From Hsuehochloa calcarea (Eukaryota; Streptophyta; Magnoliopsida; Poales; Poaceae): a DNA stretch of 64,000 bases. A model generated the notes under the pieces. It was given only the letters and a program-made list of their open reading frames with translations. It made no database searches and had not been told where the DNA came from. The stretch is from positions 30,330,223 to 30,394,222 of the forward strand of contig CM070609.1 of assembly GCA_036346395.1 (NCBI GenBank). The letters run 5' to 3'. Shown in pieces: positions 47,189 to 58,621 of this stretch; within the stretch, counting starts at the first letter, position 1, and every line of letters starts with the position of its first letter. The translations under genes were made by a program, and so were the position numbers.

Positions 47189-48290
47189 TTAGGCCGTGTA
47201 AAACTTCACGGCGTAGTAAACCGGTCGTTGTACGCTTTCACGTTCTACGACCAGTACTGCGCTTGCTGCCTGTGGCGTGGCAGCTAGGTAAATTAAGAGC
47301 GTCTCTTCTGGCTTTGGAGAAACCAGAACAGGAGCACTCGAAAGGTACCTCTTGACATCCTCGAAGGCAGTGTTTGCCTCGCTCGACCACTCAAAACCTT
47401 CATGTCTCCTGAGAAGTTTAAAGAAAGGTAGTCCTTTTTCTCCTAGTCGTGCGATGAAACGACTTAAAGCCGCCATGCACCCAAAGTGAGTTTCGGACTT
47501 TCTTTTTGTGGTCGGAGGACGCATCTGGAGAATGGCCTTTATTTTTTCAGGATTTGCTTCGATTCCTCGTTCAGATACTAGGAATCCAAGCAATTTTCCT
47601 GAAGAAATTCCGAAAACACACTTCTCGGGATTAAGTTTTAAGCGGTGCTTTCTGAGGTTGTCGAATGTTTCTTGCGGTCGATGATATGATTAAATTTCTT
47701 AATGCTTTTTACGACTAGATCATCAACATAGGCTTCCAGATTTCGGCCTAATTGAGATGAAAAAGTTGATTGCATCAAGCGTTGAAAAGAAACACCGGCA
47801 TTCTTTAGACCAAATGGCATTTTGACATAGCAAAAGGTACCAAATGGTGTAATGAATGCGGTCTTTTCTTCATCGTTTAGACACATATTGATCCGTGATA
47901 TCCGAATATGCATCTAAAAACTTAATATTTCACAACTGCGATAGAATCAACCAACTGATCGATACGAGGTAAAGGAAAATCATCTTTTGGACAAGCGTTA
48001 TTAAGATCAGTAAAGTCTACGCATATACGCCATTTGCCGTTTGACTTTTTGACCATTACAGGGTTAGCCAACCACTCTGGGTGGTTGACTTCTCTTATAA
48101 AGCCTGCTTTAAGTAGCTTATCAATTACGATTTAATAGCATCTTGTCGATCGAGGGCAAATCTCGTAATTTTTGTTTTACTGGGTACTTTATCGGTAGTA
48201 AAGCTAGCACGTGCTCGATCACCTCCACAGGACTCGGGCATGTCGGATGCTTACCACGCGAAGACATCTGCGTTAGCTCGGAGGAAGCGA
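47189..48290 (-). pseudogene. Reverse transcriptase and RNase H start, broken
   Basis: Read on the minus strand the order is LRANADVFAW (about 48265), EWLANPVMVKKSNGKWR and CVDFTDLNNACPKDDFPLPR (about 47950-48080). Next come FCYVKMPFGLKNAG and the catalytic YVDD in the frame 47638-47913, and then the thumb and RNase H start in 47189-47593 (GFLVSERGIEANPEKI, FIARLGEKGLPFFKLL). Several single-base frame changes separate the pieces. The domain copies element RNA into DNA. Confidence 0.9.
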
Positions 48291-48605
48291 TGAGGCGTCT
48301 TCCTATTTGGGTCGGAAGTCTCCCAATGCGAGCGATCTTGAGGTTTCGTCGGAGGAACCTCTTTGACTTGGTCGTTCGGCTTTGGTGCGACTTTGAAGCT
48401 TCGACTTGCTAGTCGAAGGTGACTTTCATCTCGAGTTAGTATTTGGCCAACCATCTCGAGGATCGGCGGTCATGATTATCGCCATCTTTTTATCACAATG
48501 AATTGTGATCACTCCTTTGGGACTGGCATCTTAAGACATTGATACCCATAATGAGTAGCCATTAAGAATTTTGCCAAAGTTGGTCATCAAGTATGGCGTT
48601 ATATG
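48275..48605. repeat. Copy A of a duplicated pol segment
   Basis: Starting AGCTCGGAGGAAGCGATGAG and ending GCGTTATATG, this segment matches 50106-50447 with several small deletions. The two copies bracket the copia fragment. Confidence 0.9.
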
Positions 48606-50105
48606 ATACTGAACATTTTAGAGTGCTATCGCTTGAAGAAGGACTCATTTTATCCGTAACTCGGTCTCTTTGAAGATAAGCAATTTTAGCACACATTTTA
48701 AAAGACTTTTATGGTTTTATCTCAAGAAAGCAAGCTCTGACTAGGTGCCATCCACAACCGCCTCCCGGGTTTACTCCCATCACAAGATCGTGACTCGAAC
48801 TTATCTAGGTTCCCGCACTTTAATAAAACACTTGCAACCAAACACACGAAAATGCGAGACGCCGGGTTTCGCCCATATCTCAACTCATAAGAAGTGCGAT
48901 GCAAGAGTGCCCAAGAAAAACTCATAGAAACATGACAAGCAAGAGTAATTGCCTCACCCAGAACTTCCTAGGTGTAGAGTACTCATCAAGCATCGTCCCG
49001 CCATCTCGACCAAGGTACGGTTCTTCCTCTCCACAACGCCATTTTGTTGAGGGACGATGGAGACGAGAACGGTGCTCTACACTGCCTCACCACAAAACTC
49101 TCAAAGTAGGAATTCTTGAACTCGGTGCCATTATCGCGCGAATTGCTCGTAATGCACCGGGAGCTCAACAAAGCCTACTAAAAGACCACGAAAAAGAGTA
49201 AGCGACTCATCCTTCGAGGTTAAGAAAAACACCCAAGAATACCTCGAGAGGTCATCGACCACGACAAATGCACGCACTCACTTCCTCCCATCGATCGCCT
49301 CTAGCCGGTCCCATCAGTGTCCATATGGAGCGATTGACACAGTGCATCTGTCATAGTCATCAGAATCGAGGATGTGAAGCGGCAACCATTTTGCCGCCTG
49401 CGGCAAGGAGCACAAACAAGATCCTTGACCATTTTGAGTTTCGCAAACCACGAATGAGATCGTGGCCGCTAACTCGGTCGATGATCAAATCCTATATGAC
49501 CAAGTCTCCTATGCCGTAAAGTCAAATCACGGATTCGTAGCAATTAAACATCGAAGAGGATCACCGTAAGATCCGAAAAATCAGCACGAAAGATCCTCCC
49601 ATAACGAAATCCCGCAAACTAGACTACCCAAGAATCAAGAATTTTGCAATTGTTTTCTTAAAGCTCACCTCGAAACCATCATCGGTCGAGAGACGAAAGC
49701 GATTATATGCGCCTTACTTACTAAGGCAACATCTTTTAAAATAAAAGAATCATTAATGCTCACAGACCTTTAGCGATGACGCGCCCAAATGAAGCATCTC
49801 CGAAGGTGATCGCCTCATCACCGGAGCACGGGCTAGGAAGAAAACCAACGAGACTCACCACCATATGACGTGAACAACCGAGTCTACTATCCGCACCTTC
49901 CCTTCCCAAACGGCCGCAGTAGCTATCTCGAAGGAAAACGAGATCTACCTCGTGACGCGGAGTTACGACCAAAGGGAGCATGAGGACGAAACTCGAAAAC
50001 TCGGAAAAACCAAGTCCTCGATGCTGCCCAAAATCATCGATGGAACAAACCTAGACCTCGTGTTGGTCTTAGGTGCACTCAAGATCAGGTGACCACGAAT
50101 GAGCC
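48606..50105 (-). mobile_element. Ty1/copia integrase fragment without LTRs, inside gypsy pol
   Basis: From about 48775 the sequence is copia. The minus strand near 49020 reads VPQQNGVVERKNRT, a hallmark of copia integrase. The first 200 bases match the end of the copia fragment in CACTA-2 (18289-18483). The segment 48606-48775 was not recognised. There are no LTR ends and no short target duplication. Confidence 0.8.
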
Positions 50106-50447
50106 AGCTCGGAGGAAGCGATGAGGCGTCTTCCTATTTGGGGTCGGAAGTCTCCCAATGCAACGAGCAGTCTTGAGGGTTTCTTTGCGTCGGAGGAACC
50201 TCTTTGACTTGGTCGTTCGGCTTTGGTGCGACTTTAGGCTTCGACTTGCTAGTCGAAGGTCGACTTTCATCTCGAGTTGGTATTTGGCCAACCATCTCGA
50301 GGATCGACGGTCATGATTATCGCCATCTTTTATCACAATGAATTGTGATCACTCCTTTGGGACCTGGCATCTTAAGACATTGATACCCATAATGAGTAGC
50401 CATTAAGAATTTTGCCAAAGTTGGTCATCCGAGTATGGCGTTATATG
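50106..50447. repeat. Copy B of a duplicated pol segment
   Basis: This is the fuller of the two copies. It runs on into the protease-coding frame at its right edge, so B joins the 5' part of pol and A joins the reverse transcriptase part. Confidence 0.9.
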
Positions 50448-50925
50448 CCGTATCGAAATCGACCACATCAAAGGAAACTTTCTCAGTCCTGAAATTATTT
50501 GGTGAGCCAAATGTTAAAGGAAGAGAAACTTGGCCAATGGGTTTGGCCGAAGACCCCGGTACAATTCCATGAAAAGAGTATCGTACCGGCCTTACCTTTG
50601 TCCTGGGTACTTGCATCTCGTCCAGGGCATTAGTAAATAGTATGTTCAAGGAACTGCCACCATCAACCAACACTCGATTGACCCGACAGTTGTTGATGGT
50701 GGGTTCGACCACAATCGGATATCGACCTGATCGATTCGAAATGATCGTGCAATCACCCTTCTCGAAAGAAATGGTAACTTCCGACCACTTCGGTAGATTA
50801 TTAACAAGAGGAGTTTCTATAGAGTTTACCTCTCGTCCGGCAGCTTTGAGTTGTCGTTTCGACTCGTATGTCGATGATCCTCCGTAGATATGCTTTACGG
50901 TATGTTGCGGATCTTGGAACGGCAT
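50425..50925 (-). pseudogene. Aspartic protease of the gypsy element
   Basis: The open frame of 166 residues contains NRVLVDGGSSLNILF, with the retroviral-type protease active site D-G-G, preceded by KWSEVTISFEKGDC. The flanking pattern QVSLPLTFG and DTAYNAILG is usual for plant gypsy proteases. It would process the Gag-Pol polyprotein. It is intact locally but cut off from the rest of pol by the copia fragment. Confidence 0.88.
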
Positions 50926-51045
50926 CTCTTCATCATCAGATGACTTTTGGCCACTCGTATTCCCTACTTGCTCGAGAGTGGGAGTGGCCCTTCTCGTTGT
51001 AGTAGTCCTCGAGCTTTCTTTGGAAAACTTCGGCGATTCTGGAGG

Positions 51046-51780
51046 TCATGTCCTTCCTTTTATGAAAAGGACACCACCTTGGTTTGTCGTTCCTACGATC
51101 GTATGCTTACCTTTGCCTTGATCAGGGTACGACTTGGTGGTTCGGGGCTCTTTATCTTTCACGGCCAAGACCTCCTTGAAACCACTAGTTTGTGGTTTTT
51201 GACTCTTTATTTTCTTCTTGGACTTCTTTGTTTTCTTGTCCTTACCAACTTCACCTGGCTCCCGAGGAGTGTACGTTTCCCGATCAATAGTGTTGTTCCA
51301 CTCGACCGCCTCAGAAGCAGTCGCATATCGATCGGCCATCTCGAAGAGCTCAGCAACAGTGTTGGGAGGATTTAAAGCAATATCCTCTGTTATCCTTCTA
51401 CTACGGACTCCTTGCTTAAAAGCTCTGATCACAGATGAGTCAGAAATTTCCGGAATTGAGTTACGAACCTGACTAAAGCGTTTGATGAATTGACGCAAAG
51501 TCTCGTTGTTGTTCTGTTTTATCCGGTGCAAGTCGTCTTCCTTTCCAGGGCGGTTGTATGTGCCTTGGAAATTTGTCTGTAGAAGATCGCAGAGGTGTTG
51601 CCAAGAGTAAATCAACTCGAGTGGTTGGTTTAATAACCACGATCGAGCAGATCCTTCAAGCACAGTCGGAAGGTAATTTGCCATTACATGCTCTCCTCCT
51701 CCTGCTGCTCGGACAGCTGTTGTATAGATCTGAAGAAATTCGATGGGATTTTGAGATCCATCAAACTTCTCCATGTTCAC
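51046..51780 (-). CDS. Gag capsid part of the gypsy element
   Basis: The 244-residue frame has the Retrotrans_gag domain: EKFDGSQNPIEFLQIY, LPTVLEGSARSWLLNQP, then WQHLCDLLQTNFQGTY and RQFIKRFSQVRNSIPE. A lysine-rich nucleic-acid-binding tail (DKKTKKSKKKIKSQ) follows. It would form the particle shell. It joins frames upstream (51846-52286) and downstream only through frame changes, so full Gag is not encoded without interruption. Confidence 0.85.
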   Translation of the reverse strand: MNMEKFDGSQNPIEFLQIYTTAVRAAGGGEHVMANYLPTVLEGSARSWLLNQPLELIYSWQHLCDLLQTNFQGTYNRPGKEDDLHRIKQNNNETLRQFIKRFSQVRNSIPEISDSSVIRAFKQGVRSRRITEDIALNPPNTVAELFEMADRYATASEAVEWNNTIDRETYTPREPGEVGKDKKTKKSKKKIKSQKPQTSGFKEVLAVKDKEPRTTKSYPDQGKGKHTIVGTTNQGGVLFIKGRT

Positions 51781-51845
51781 TGGTCGAAAATGAGGTGGCC
51801 AGTGAACTGCTCGAAGGTCAGGCGAAAATGCCCGGCATCCGGTAA

Positions 51846-53171
51846 TTACTTCTTGACGCCTTCTTTGCAGGAAAGAAGGGTTAATGTCACTAGGTGATCG
51901 TATACGACGATACCCAGCAACAAGCTGACCTGTCCTGTAGTAGGCTTCAGCTCTACGAGAGGATACTCCTCGTACTCCATCCGTTGTGGATTTCTTTGTC
52001 GAAGTGGTGAATGATCACCTCTCCGAGGGGTTTCTTGATCATCAGCCAATCGAAATGTATTTCTCCGAGTAGGGGATCGATGCGACTTATGGCCGTGTCG
52101 ATTTCTACGTGGTGAAATATTTGATTGACTGGTAGCTGAGGAAGTCGCATTGCTACGACTACCTGAATGATGTCGACGAGGTACTTCCAGTCTTGTCATC
52201 ACGGTTCGAAGCCTTTGTGCAATCTCTTCAGCAAAGAGATCGTACCCTGGCGTTCGAGCAAGCTCTTGATTGGGATTTTCGAGCAAGTCGTTGATGTCCT
52301 GGAGTTCTTGTACCTCCTTCGACTAATGTTGAATACGCCCCGACAGATTCTTCTGGGCTGTAATCTTCTTCCGTCGGATGGCCTCAAAATTCTCCTCATC
52401 AGATCCTTGAGGCGTTCTTAATGGAGTGCGAGAATGTCGAGGATTTCCTCGCTCATCAGTGTTGGTTACATCCGTCACCGGTGGTGCCCTTGCCATTACC
52501 ACGAGGGGGCGCAGTGTGTGATCTTCGGGGAGTGTTCCTATCTCGGCCTCCATGAGGCTGACCCTGATTTGAGGGAAGGACGAAGACCTCCCGTTGATGA
52601 TTCTCACTTGCGCTCGAGGCCTCCCCGCTTGAGGAGTGCTCGAGAGACACCATCTGGCGACTTGGAGCAATCCCTCCAAGTAGGGGAACTCTGGGTTATA
52701 ACTGTCTCCGTCCGCAAATGAGATCTGCGGAGAGACGGTCGAATTTGCAGGAAAAGCATGCTTGATCCCACCCTCTCTGGAGTTACCCTGAGAGAGAGGA
52801 TCACCAGATGTTGGTGGAGTCCTAGAATGGTGGCTCTCAGAACTTGTCTCACCAGGTCGGACTGCCTGAGGGGGACTTGGACACTTGGAGGAAAAACTAT
52901 CGTCGTGTCGTAAGTCCTCCTGGGGGCGGTTCTGGTCAGATTGACCCTTGTCCTTTGAGGGAATTGGCCCCCTCTGTTGAACGTATCGTTGTGGGGGATA
53001 AGGATCCCTCCTCAACTCCATTGATGGGATGGTTTCCTGGAGAATGATCTCCGGAGGCAACATCACCATCAGCGGATGCATCACTCGGCTCGTAGTCGAA
53101 ATCGGCATCCATGTCGACGTCTGCGTGTCCGCCAAGTCAAACCAGTTCTCCTCGTTCCATTCTCCTGCCAT
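51846..53171 (-). CDS. Gag N-terminal region of the gypsy element
   Basis: Two overlapping minus-strand frames, 52323-53171 and 51846-52286, precede the capsid part. The start ATG at 53171 lies about 70 bases inside the 5' LTR, and the first residues are acidic (MAGEWNEENWFDLAD). The rest is low-complexity, rich in proline, serine and arginine, with no known domain. The change of frame near 52300 marks damage, or the border of an upstream reading frame. Confidence 0.7.
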
Positions 53172-53225
53172 GATTGCATGAGATTGGAAAAAGAGAGTAT
53201 GTTGACAAGAGATTACCGGAAGATC

Positions 53226-53243
53226 CCCACGGTCGGCGCCAAC
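53226..53243 (-). promoter_or_regulatory. Primer-binding site of the gypsy element
   Basis: Directly next to the 5' LTR the minus strand reads GTTGGCGCCGACCGTGG. TGGCGCC begins many plant gypsy primer sites and fits the 3' end of tRNA-Asp over eight bases. Beyond that the match is weak, so the primer is uncertain. Confidence 0.7.
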
Positions 53244-54116
53244 TGTCGGTGTATTAGAACCGATCTTACGTAAAGATTATTTGATTCGGGGGGTCTCCTA
53301 AAGATGAAATCACGCAGAGTGGTTGACATGGGATGTTTAGACAGGTTCAGGCCTTCTCCGGGGAGAATAACAACCCTACTCCTGTGTGTGTATGGTATTG
53401 ACTGTATTCTCGATGATCAAGCCAGAAACTAAGACTGTATTCTCGATGATCAAGCCAGAAACTAAGACTATTACAGAGAATAATACTTGTGTTTCCCCTT
53501 GACTCGCTCTGTCTTCTCCCCCTTTTCACCCTCTGATTGATGTCTTTATATAGTCGTGAAGAAGTAGTCGTTTTGTCCTGCGGAAGAGGCGCCTTAATTG
53601 AGCGATGAATCTGCGCATGATGGCGATAATTACCGCGCATTGGCTTCTTCGCGCCGTCTGGCAGTTATCATTCAGAGGTAATGGGGTATTTAAGCACTAT
53701 TACTACGCAGAATAGTAGTGCGTATGGACCGTTCGGATTTCTTAATCAATTGGACCCACTCGCTTGTAGGTTTGATTATAAGGTGGTCGTGGTTTTACTT
53801 GGTCGTAGTATGACTTACGACTGGGTATAAGTCGTAGTAGAGCTTACGACTGTGCAATAGTCGTAGAAGGACTTACGACTAGGTAGTGGTCATAGAAAGA
53901 CTTACGACCAGGTAGTGGTCGTAGAAGGACTTACGACCATGACATAGTCGTAGTAAGACTTACGACTATGGGGGTGATTGTAGAAGATCTTACAATCACT
54001 TGGTAGGTCTCCCTTTATAAATATAAGGGAGTGCTTACGGGATTATGTGACATCATATTTACCCATAATAAGAATTATAAATAAAAGATAAAATGAGGAT
54101 TATTAGATCCTCGTCA
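53244..54116 (-). repeat. 5' LTR of the gypsy element
   Basis: The 873-base LTR is nearly the same as the one at 38548. It differs by a 33-base tandem duplication (TGTATTCTCGATGATCAAGC repeated at 53403 and 53436) and by changes within the hairpin array at 53799-54000. Confidence 0.92.
53799..54000. repeat. Hairpin array in the 5' LTR
   Basis: Seven GTCGTA/TACGAC units correspond to those in the 3' LTR, including the last unit with both arms altered (GATTGTA with TACAATC). Confidence 0.85.
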
Positions 54117-54121
54117 AGTTT

Positions 54122-55530
54122 GAACCAAACAGTGATTAAACCCCCAATAGATCAAGAAAGTATCATTTTGCTGATTTCACTTATTTTGTGTTTAGTTTGA
54201 ACGTGTCCTAACATGATCCATCTAGATACCTTAATTGTGGCTTGTTGATACAGTCATGATCTTGTTGTGTACCATGACGGCGCAACAGTTTGTACTACGT
54301 ACGTACGTACATAAGGTCAACCGGGTAACATATATAGCATTCGTATCATACATGAAGACGTACACGTACGCCGATCTCAACACACTACGCTGCGAATCAG
54401 CTGTGATCGATTCGCATCCAGTATGATCAGACTAATCAATATATACAAGGTAGTACATGTATACCAGTTCGGCACGTGGTCCCATATGTGTTGGGAGCAC
54501 GTACGAGGCACGAATTAATGGACCATTATCAGGTCCATCACGTGCGTAAGGCTGAGCCCGACGGATCGACCGGCTGGCCCAGAGAGCAAAGCCGTATAGA
54601 GCCGCAGGCTTGCAGGGACGCACGATCCAACCTTACCAGACCGGCCGGAAGTAGCAGGCAGAGGGGCTCAACGCAACCACACAGCCATTAATCGCGCGCG
54701 TCGAACGATGAATCGGACATATGGAAGCGTACGCGCGTACAGCTAGGCATTCTGCGGCGTGCCATGCATGCGCGGCGGAAGTCATGCGTATTGCCGCGCT
54801 GCAGACGGCGCAGGCTAGGGCCGCGCGCGGGGACGAGGAACGCATGCATGCGATGCGAGCTCTTATTTAGCATAGCAGCGCTCGGCATGCATGCGCGCCA
54901 GCTGATCTGGCACGTTCGCCTGAATGCGCCTGTACCGAGACATATGCAGCAGCAGCAGCAGCGTATATCCATTTACTCTGCCTGCTACTTCCGGTGGAGT
55001 TTTAACACTGAGCTACAAGGCGATCAGAGCTTCCAGGAAACATAAAGCATGACTGCCCAAACGGACCGAGGTGCTCTGGGCATCCGTAGACAGGTCGGGC
55101 TTTCAATTGGAAGATCAGAGCAAATAAAGAGACTGTACGCGAGGACCTCATATCACAAGCAGTAGTAATGGTAGTAGTAATGGTAGTACTGAACATAACG
55201 CCCACCTATTTTGTTTTTTTGGTCCCCGTGGGGATCTGAGGCTGGACGAAGGTAGCAGCTATAAGGTCTTCTCCGTGGTTTGGTGCGACCATCTTGGCGC
55301 CTCAACCAGAGACATTACATGAGGATTTCGGTTCCACAGTCACTTTTGCCGTGTGCATCAGATTACATCATACAGAGAGGAGGTCAGGACCAGCCTAGCA
55401 GGTTTGTTGTGGCAAAACTTTTCGCTGTCCTTGGTTGAACTGGACAGTGCGAAACCATTCGTTGGTCACGCAACTTTTCGCTCAGCGCAGCGATGTCAGT
55501 CATGGAAACGACACAAAACAAGCTGTGTAC
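54122..55530. other. Intergenic sequence, no gene recognised
   Basis: It contains ACGTACGTACGTAC near 54298, a CAG run at 54947-54961 and GTAATGGTAGTA repeats near 55160. The part nearest 55530 is probably the 3' untranslated region of the CBS-PPR gene copy. Confidence 0.4.
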
Positions 55531-58500
55531 TCAGCCACAATTGCAGGCTTCAGCGTCCTGCTTGAGTGAGACTCTGGAGATGCCCACGTCGTGGATGGCC
55601 GACGCATCGGTGCTGAACTTCCACAGGATAGCGACGGAGAAAACTCCCAGCGGTCTTGAGCTTGATTTGTAACTGACTTCGTACATGTTGCCGCTTTTCA
55701 CTACAACCACCATTTCGGACTTCTTCTCTCTGAGGAGATCTATGACATGCTCAACAGAGGTTGAAGTAGGCACGCAAAGTGGTGGTCTCGCCATTGAAAG
55801 AAGAGGCGCATCTAGCTAAAAAAAGGAAATTAAAGGTGTTTAGAATCACACGAGAATACAGGAATATCAATTATGATGGCATTGAAATGGGAGTACTTCT
55901 GCAACTTCGTTACAGCATGCACAAAATTTGACAATGGTGGAAAAAGTATCTCAAGTCACTTATTGGCCACTTGCAGGCAACAGCGATTGCAGCGCTAGAT
56001 GGACAATGAGGTGCAATGGTTAAGAGCAGCCTATGATTGGCCACGGACCAGACAATTTCCAGTTAAATAACACTTGACTACGAGTTTTGATGGTTTTGTT
56101 TTTATATATGTGTTTGCTTGCAATATGAACCTTGGCCAAAATCACTAAAATTTGTTAAGAATTCAGACTGACCTGGCACAAAACCTAAACTAACTGGTTT
56201 ATCAAATACTGGTCCCTGCTGCTACAACCAGTGCCAACCGTTCCAGTAGCTTTCGTACGAGGGTCGATGCTACATCCATTCCAGTAGCGCTCATTCGAGG
56301 GTCGATGCTACAAAAGCTGATACCGACTGAACAGGACAGCGTACCTTGGTACAATCGTGGCCGTGAACAATTCCATCGCAACTTCCCCAGTCATCCACAA
56401 GAGGAACCACACGGTTTTTGAAGAATCACATCACAGCCTTCACCGAGATTAAGTCAGCAAGTAATGGTCGGGTTTCTTGAAACGGAATCATGTACTTCTC
56501 AACAGGATCATTCAAGATAATCTACGATGTCAATAGACAAAACATCAGATATAGCCAAGCAGAGTAAAGTGAAGAAAGGGATATAAAATATGAACTTCAC
56601 AGACACAGCCTGTGGAAATACAGGGGGTCTAAGAAGAGAGTTAGTGAATCCAGAAAGGGTTTGAACTTTAACTGCCACCTGGTTTAAACAGATAGAAACA
56701 AACATAAAAATTATCATGCTTTCACTCTGACACATTAAGTTTATATCATGCTTTCACCTTGACACATTAAGTATATAGAACTGGCAAAACAAAAGGAATA
56801 TTTACTATATGCTCCTGGCACCTAGTGCTAACATTGAATTAAATTCCCAGTTTCACCCATTCTGATAGATCAAGCACACGCATTTATTTTTTTATCAGAC
56901 CTTCCATAAATTTATGCGTACAAAAACCATGATTTGTCACCAACACACTGGTCATGTACTTGAGACACCAGACTGGCATTGCATAAGAAAGAAAACAAAA
57001 GTGACCAGACAAATATAGTTCACAGGTCTTAATCTGTTACTTGATGTGTGTAATAACCAGTCAGATTTTTATCCTCAGAAATTGACAGGACTGTGTGTAA
57101 TACTTCTATGCATTCCCACCAGGGGTGTCAATGTAAGCATACCAACACAGAAGGCATTACTTTTTTGTTACCTAGTAAGCATCCCAATACCAAAGGTGTT
57201 GTTATTTTACCTAATCTAATCAAAATTTAGTAAAATTAACAGCCAGGTGTCCAAAGTATTGCGTGCATAACAAATTAGAATAACGTTGTCAAGGTAACAA
57301 ACAATGAAATTTTGTACTAAATCTCATGTCTACCTGATTGTTATTTATAGCAGCTTCCATTAATAGCTCATCTGCCTCTTCTTTTGACAAACGGCTAATG
57401 GATCAAACTGAATCTGGCCACATGCGTTTGTTCAATCTCTTGACCATATCTAAATCACCTATAGTAGCAAAAGCTCTCATGATTGAAAGATAACGATGAG
57501 GTTTGGGCCTCAAGCCTTTGTTGCAGCCAGCCTGCTTTATTATCTCACCAAAAGTACAAAGGGCCCCTAAAATAACCACCAAAAAAATCAAAAGCATATT
57601 AAAACAAATTTCAGTTACAGGCAGTAATATATTTTATCACGTGCAAGATTAAATTCTAAATCGGAAATCTTATTTATAAGTACAATGTACTAGGAGATTT
57701 TCTGTAATAGGTGACAAATAAATGTGCAGCAAGAGAGACACATCTCAATGGCAGTTTTTCGCCCTTTCTCACAATCTATGATCTAATAAACCATAAAATA
57801 GCAAAAAAATTCTCTCAATATGATGATGGTGGTTGTCTTGTCCACATTATGTTCACCTAAACCATTGAGATAAGATTGGCATCCCTCGACCAACCAGGAA
57901 TTAAGAATTATATGAGAAATAATTCTCAATTGTTACAGCTATATGAAGGCAAGTAAAGTAAAGATAACTTATCAAAGTGCTACAATGGACCAAAATATTT
58001 AAGCCACGGGTCTGGAAAACCAGGTATCAGTCAATTCATATCCAATTGCTGGTACTGGTATCTGGTAGGTTATCAAAGGTATGCAATAGTAATGTGCAAC
58101 TAAGAGCAAGTAATCCATAATTCACATATCACAACAGAAGCCCTATCTTGGCGTGAGCTCTAATCCCTGAATACGATGGTTTGGAATAAAAAGCTTGGTT
58201 AGGCATTTCCAAGACATAATTATATCAGTATTTTTGTAAATTGGATAGGCCAAATAAAGTCTCCTTTTTTAGAATTGGATATGTCATTTCGTCAATTGGA
58301 ATATAAAATAGAGAAAAGGGGGAAAGTTAGCTCAGTAACACTGTAAAGGCGTGTCAACTAAAAGATATCATCAAATGTGAGGATAACAAGTGGGGCCTAG
58401 GGCCCTAGGCCACTTGTTAGTGAGATATAGTTGTTATTTTCCAACCTGCAAACTCATTGCAGTGTTACCGAGCAAACTATCCCACTAAAAAAATGCTATA

Positions 58501-58621
58501 TAGGTTACCGTCAATGGACCCACAAGCTAGCAAGGCATCTATCATAGCAGTGTACGCAGTCCTATTAATTGAAAGAAGTGATGGTTTCATCTCCACCACA
58601 ATCGTCAAAACTGGATAGAGA

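Larger units (their letters stand above)
38548..54116 (-). mobile_element. Complete Ty3/gypsy retrotransposon of Tat type with an antisense extra gene
   Basis: Two LTRs bound the 15.6-kb element, with perfect target duplication AGTTT (38543-38547 and 54117-54121). Gag, protease, reverse transcriptase, RNase H, a second RNase H-like domain and integrase are on the minus strand, in broken frames. A spliced extra gene lies on the plus strand between integrase and the 3' LTR. Extra and antisense frames, and a second RNase H, are known features of the Tat lineage (for example Grande and Retand). A copia fragment and a 340-base duplication interrupt pol. The near identity of the LTRs suggests a fairly recent insertion. 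Confidence 0.93.

Noticed and set aside
54688..55045. Overlapping frames on both strands at about 54.7-55.0 kb
   Set aside because: They come from GC-rich sequence with a CAG run and show no domain or splice support.
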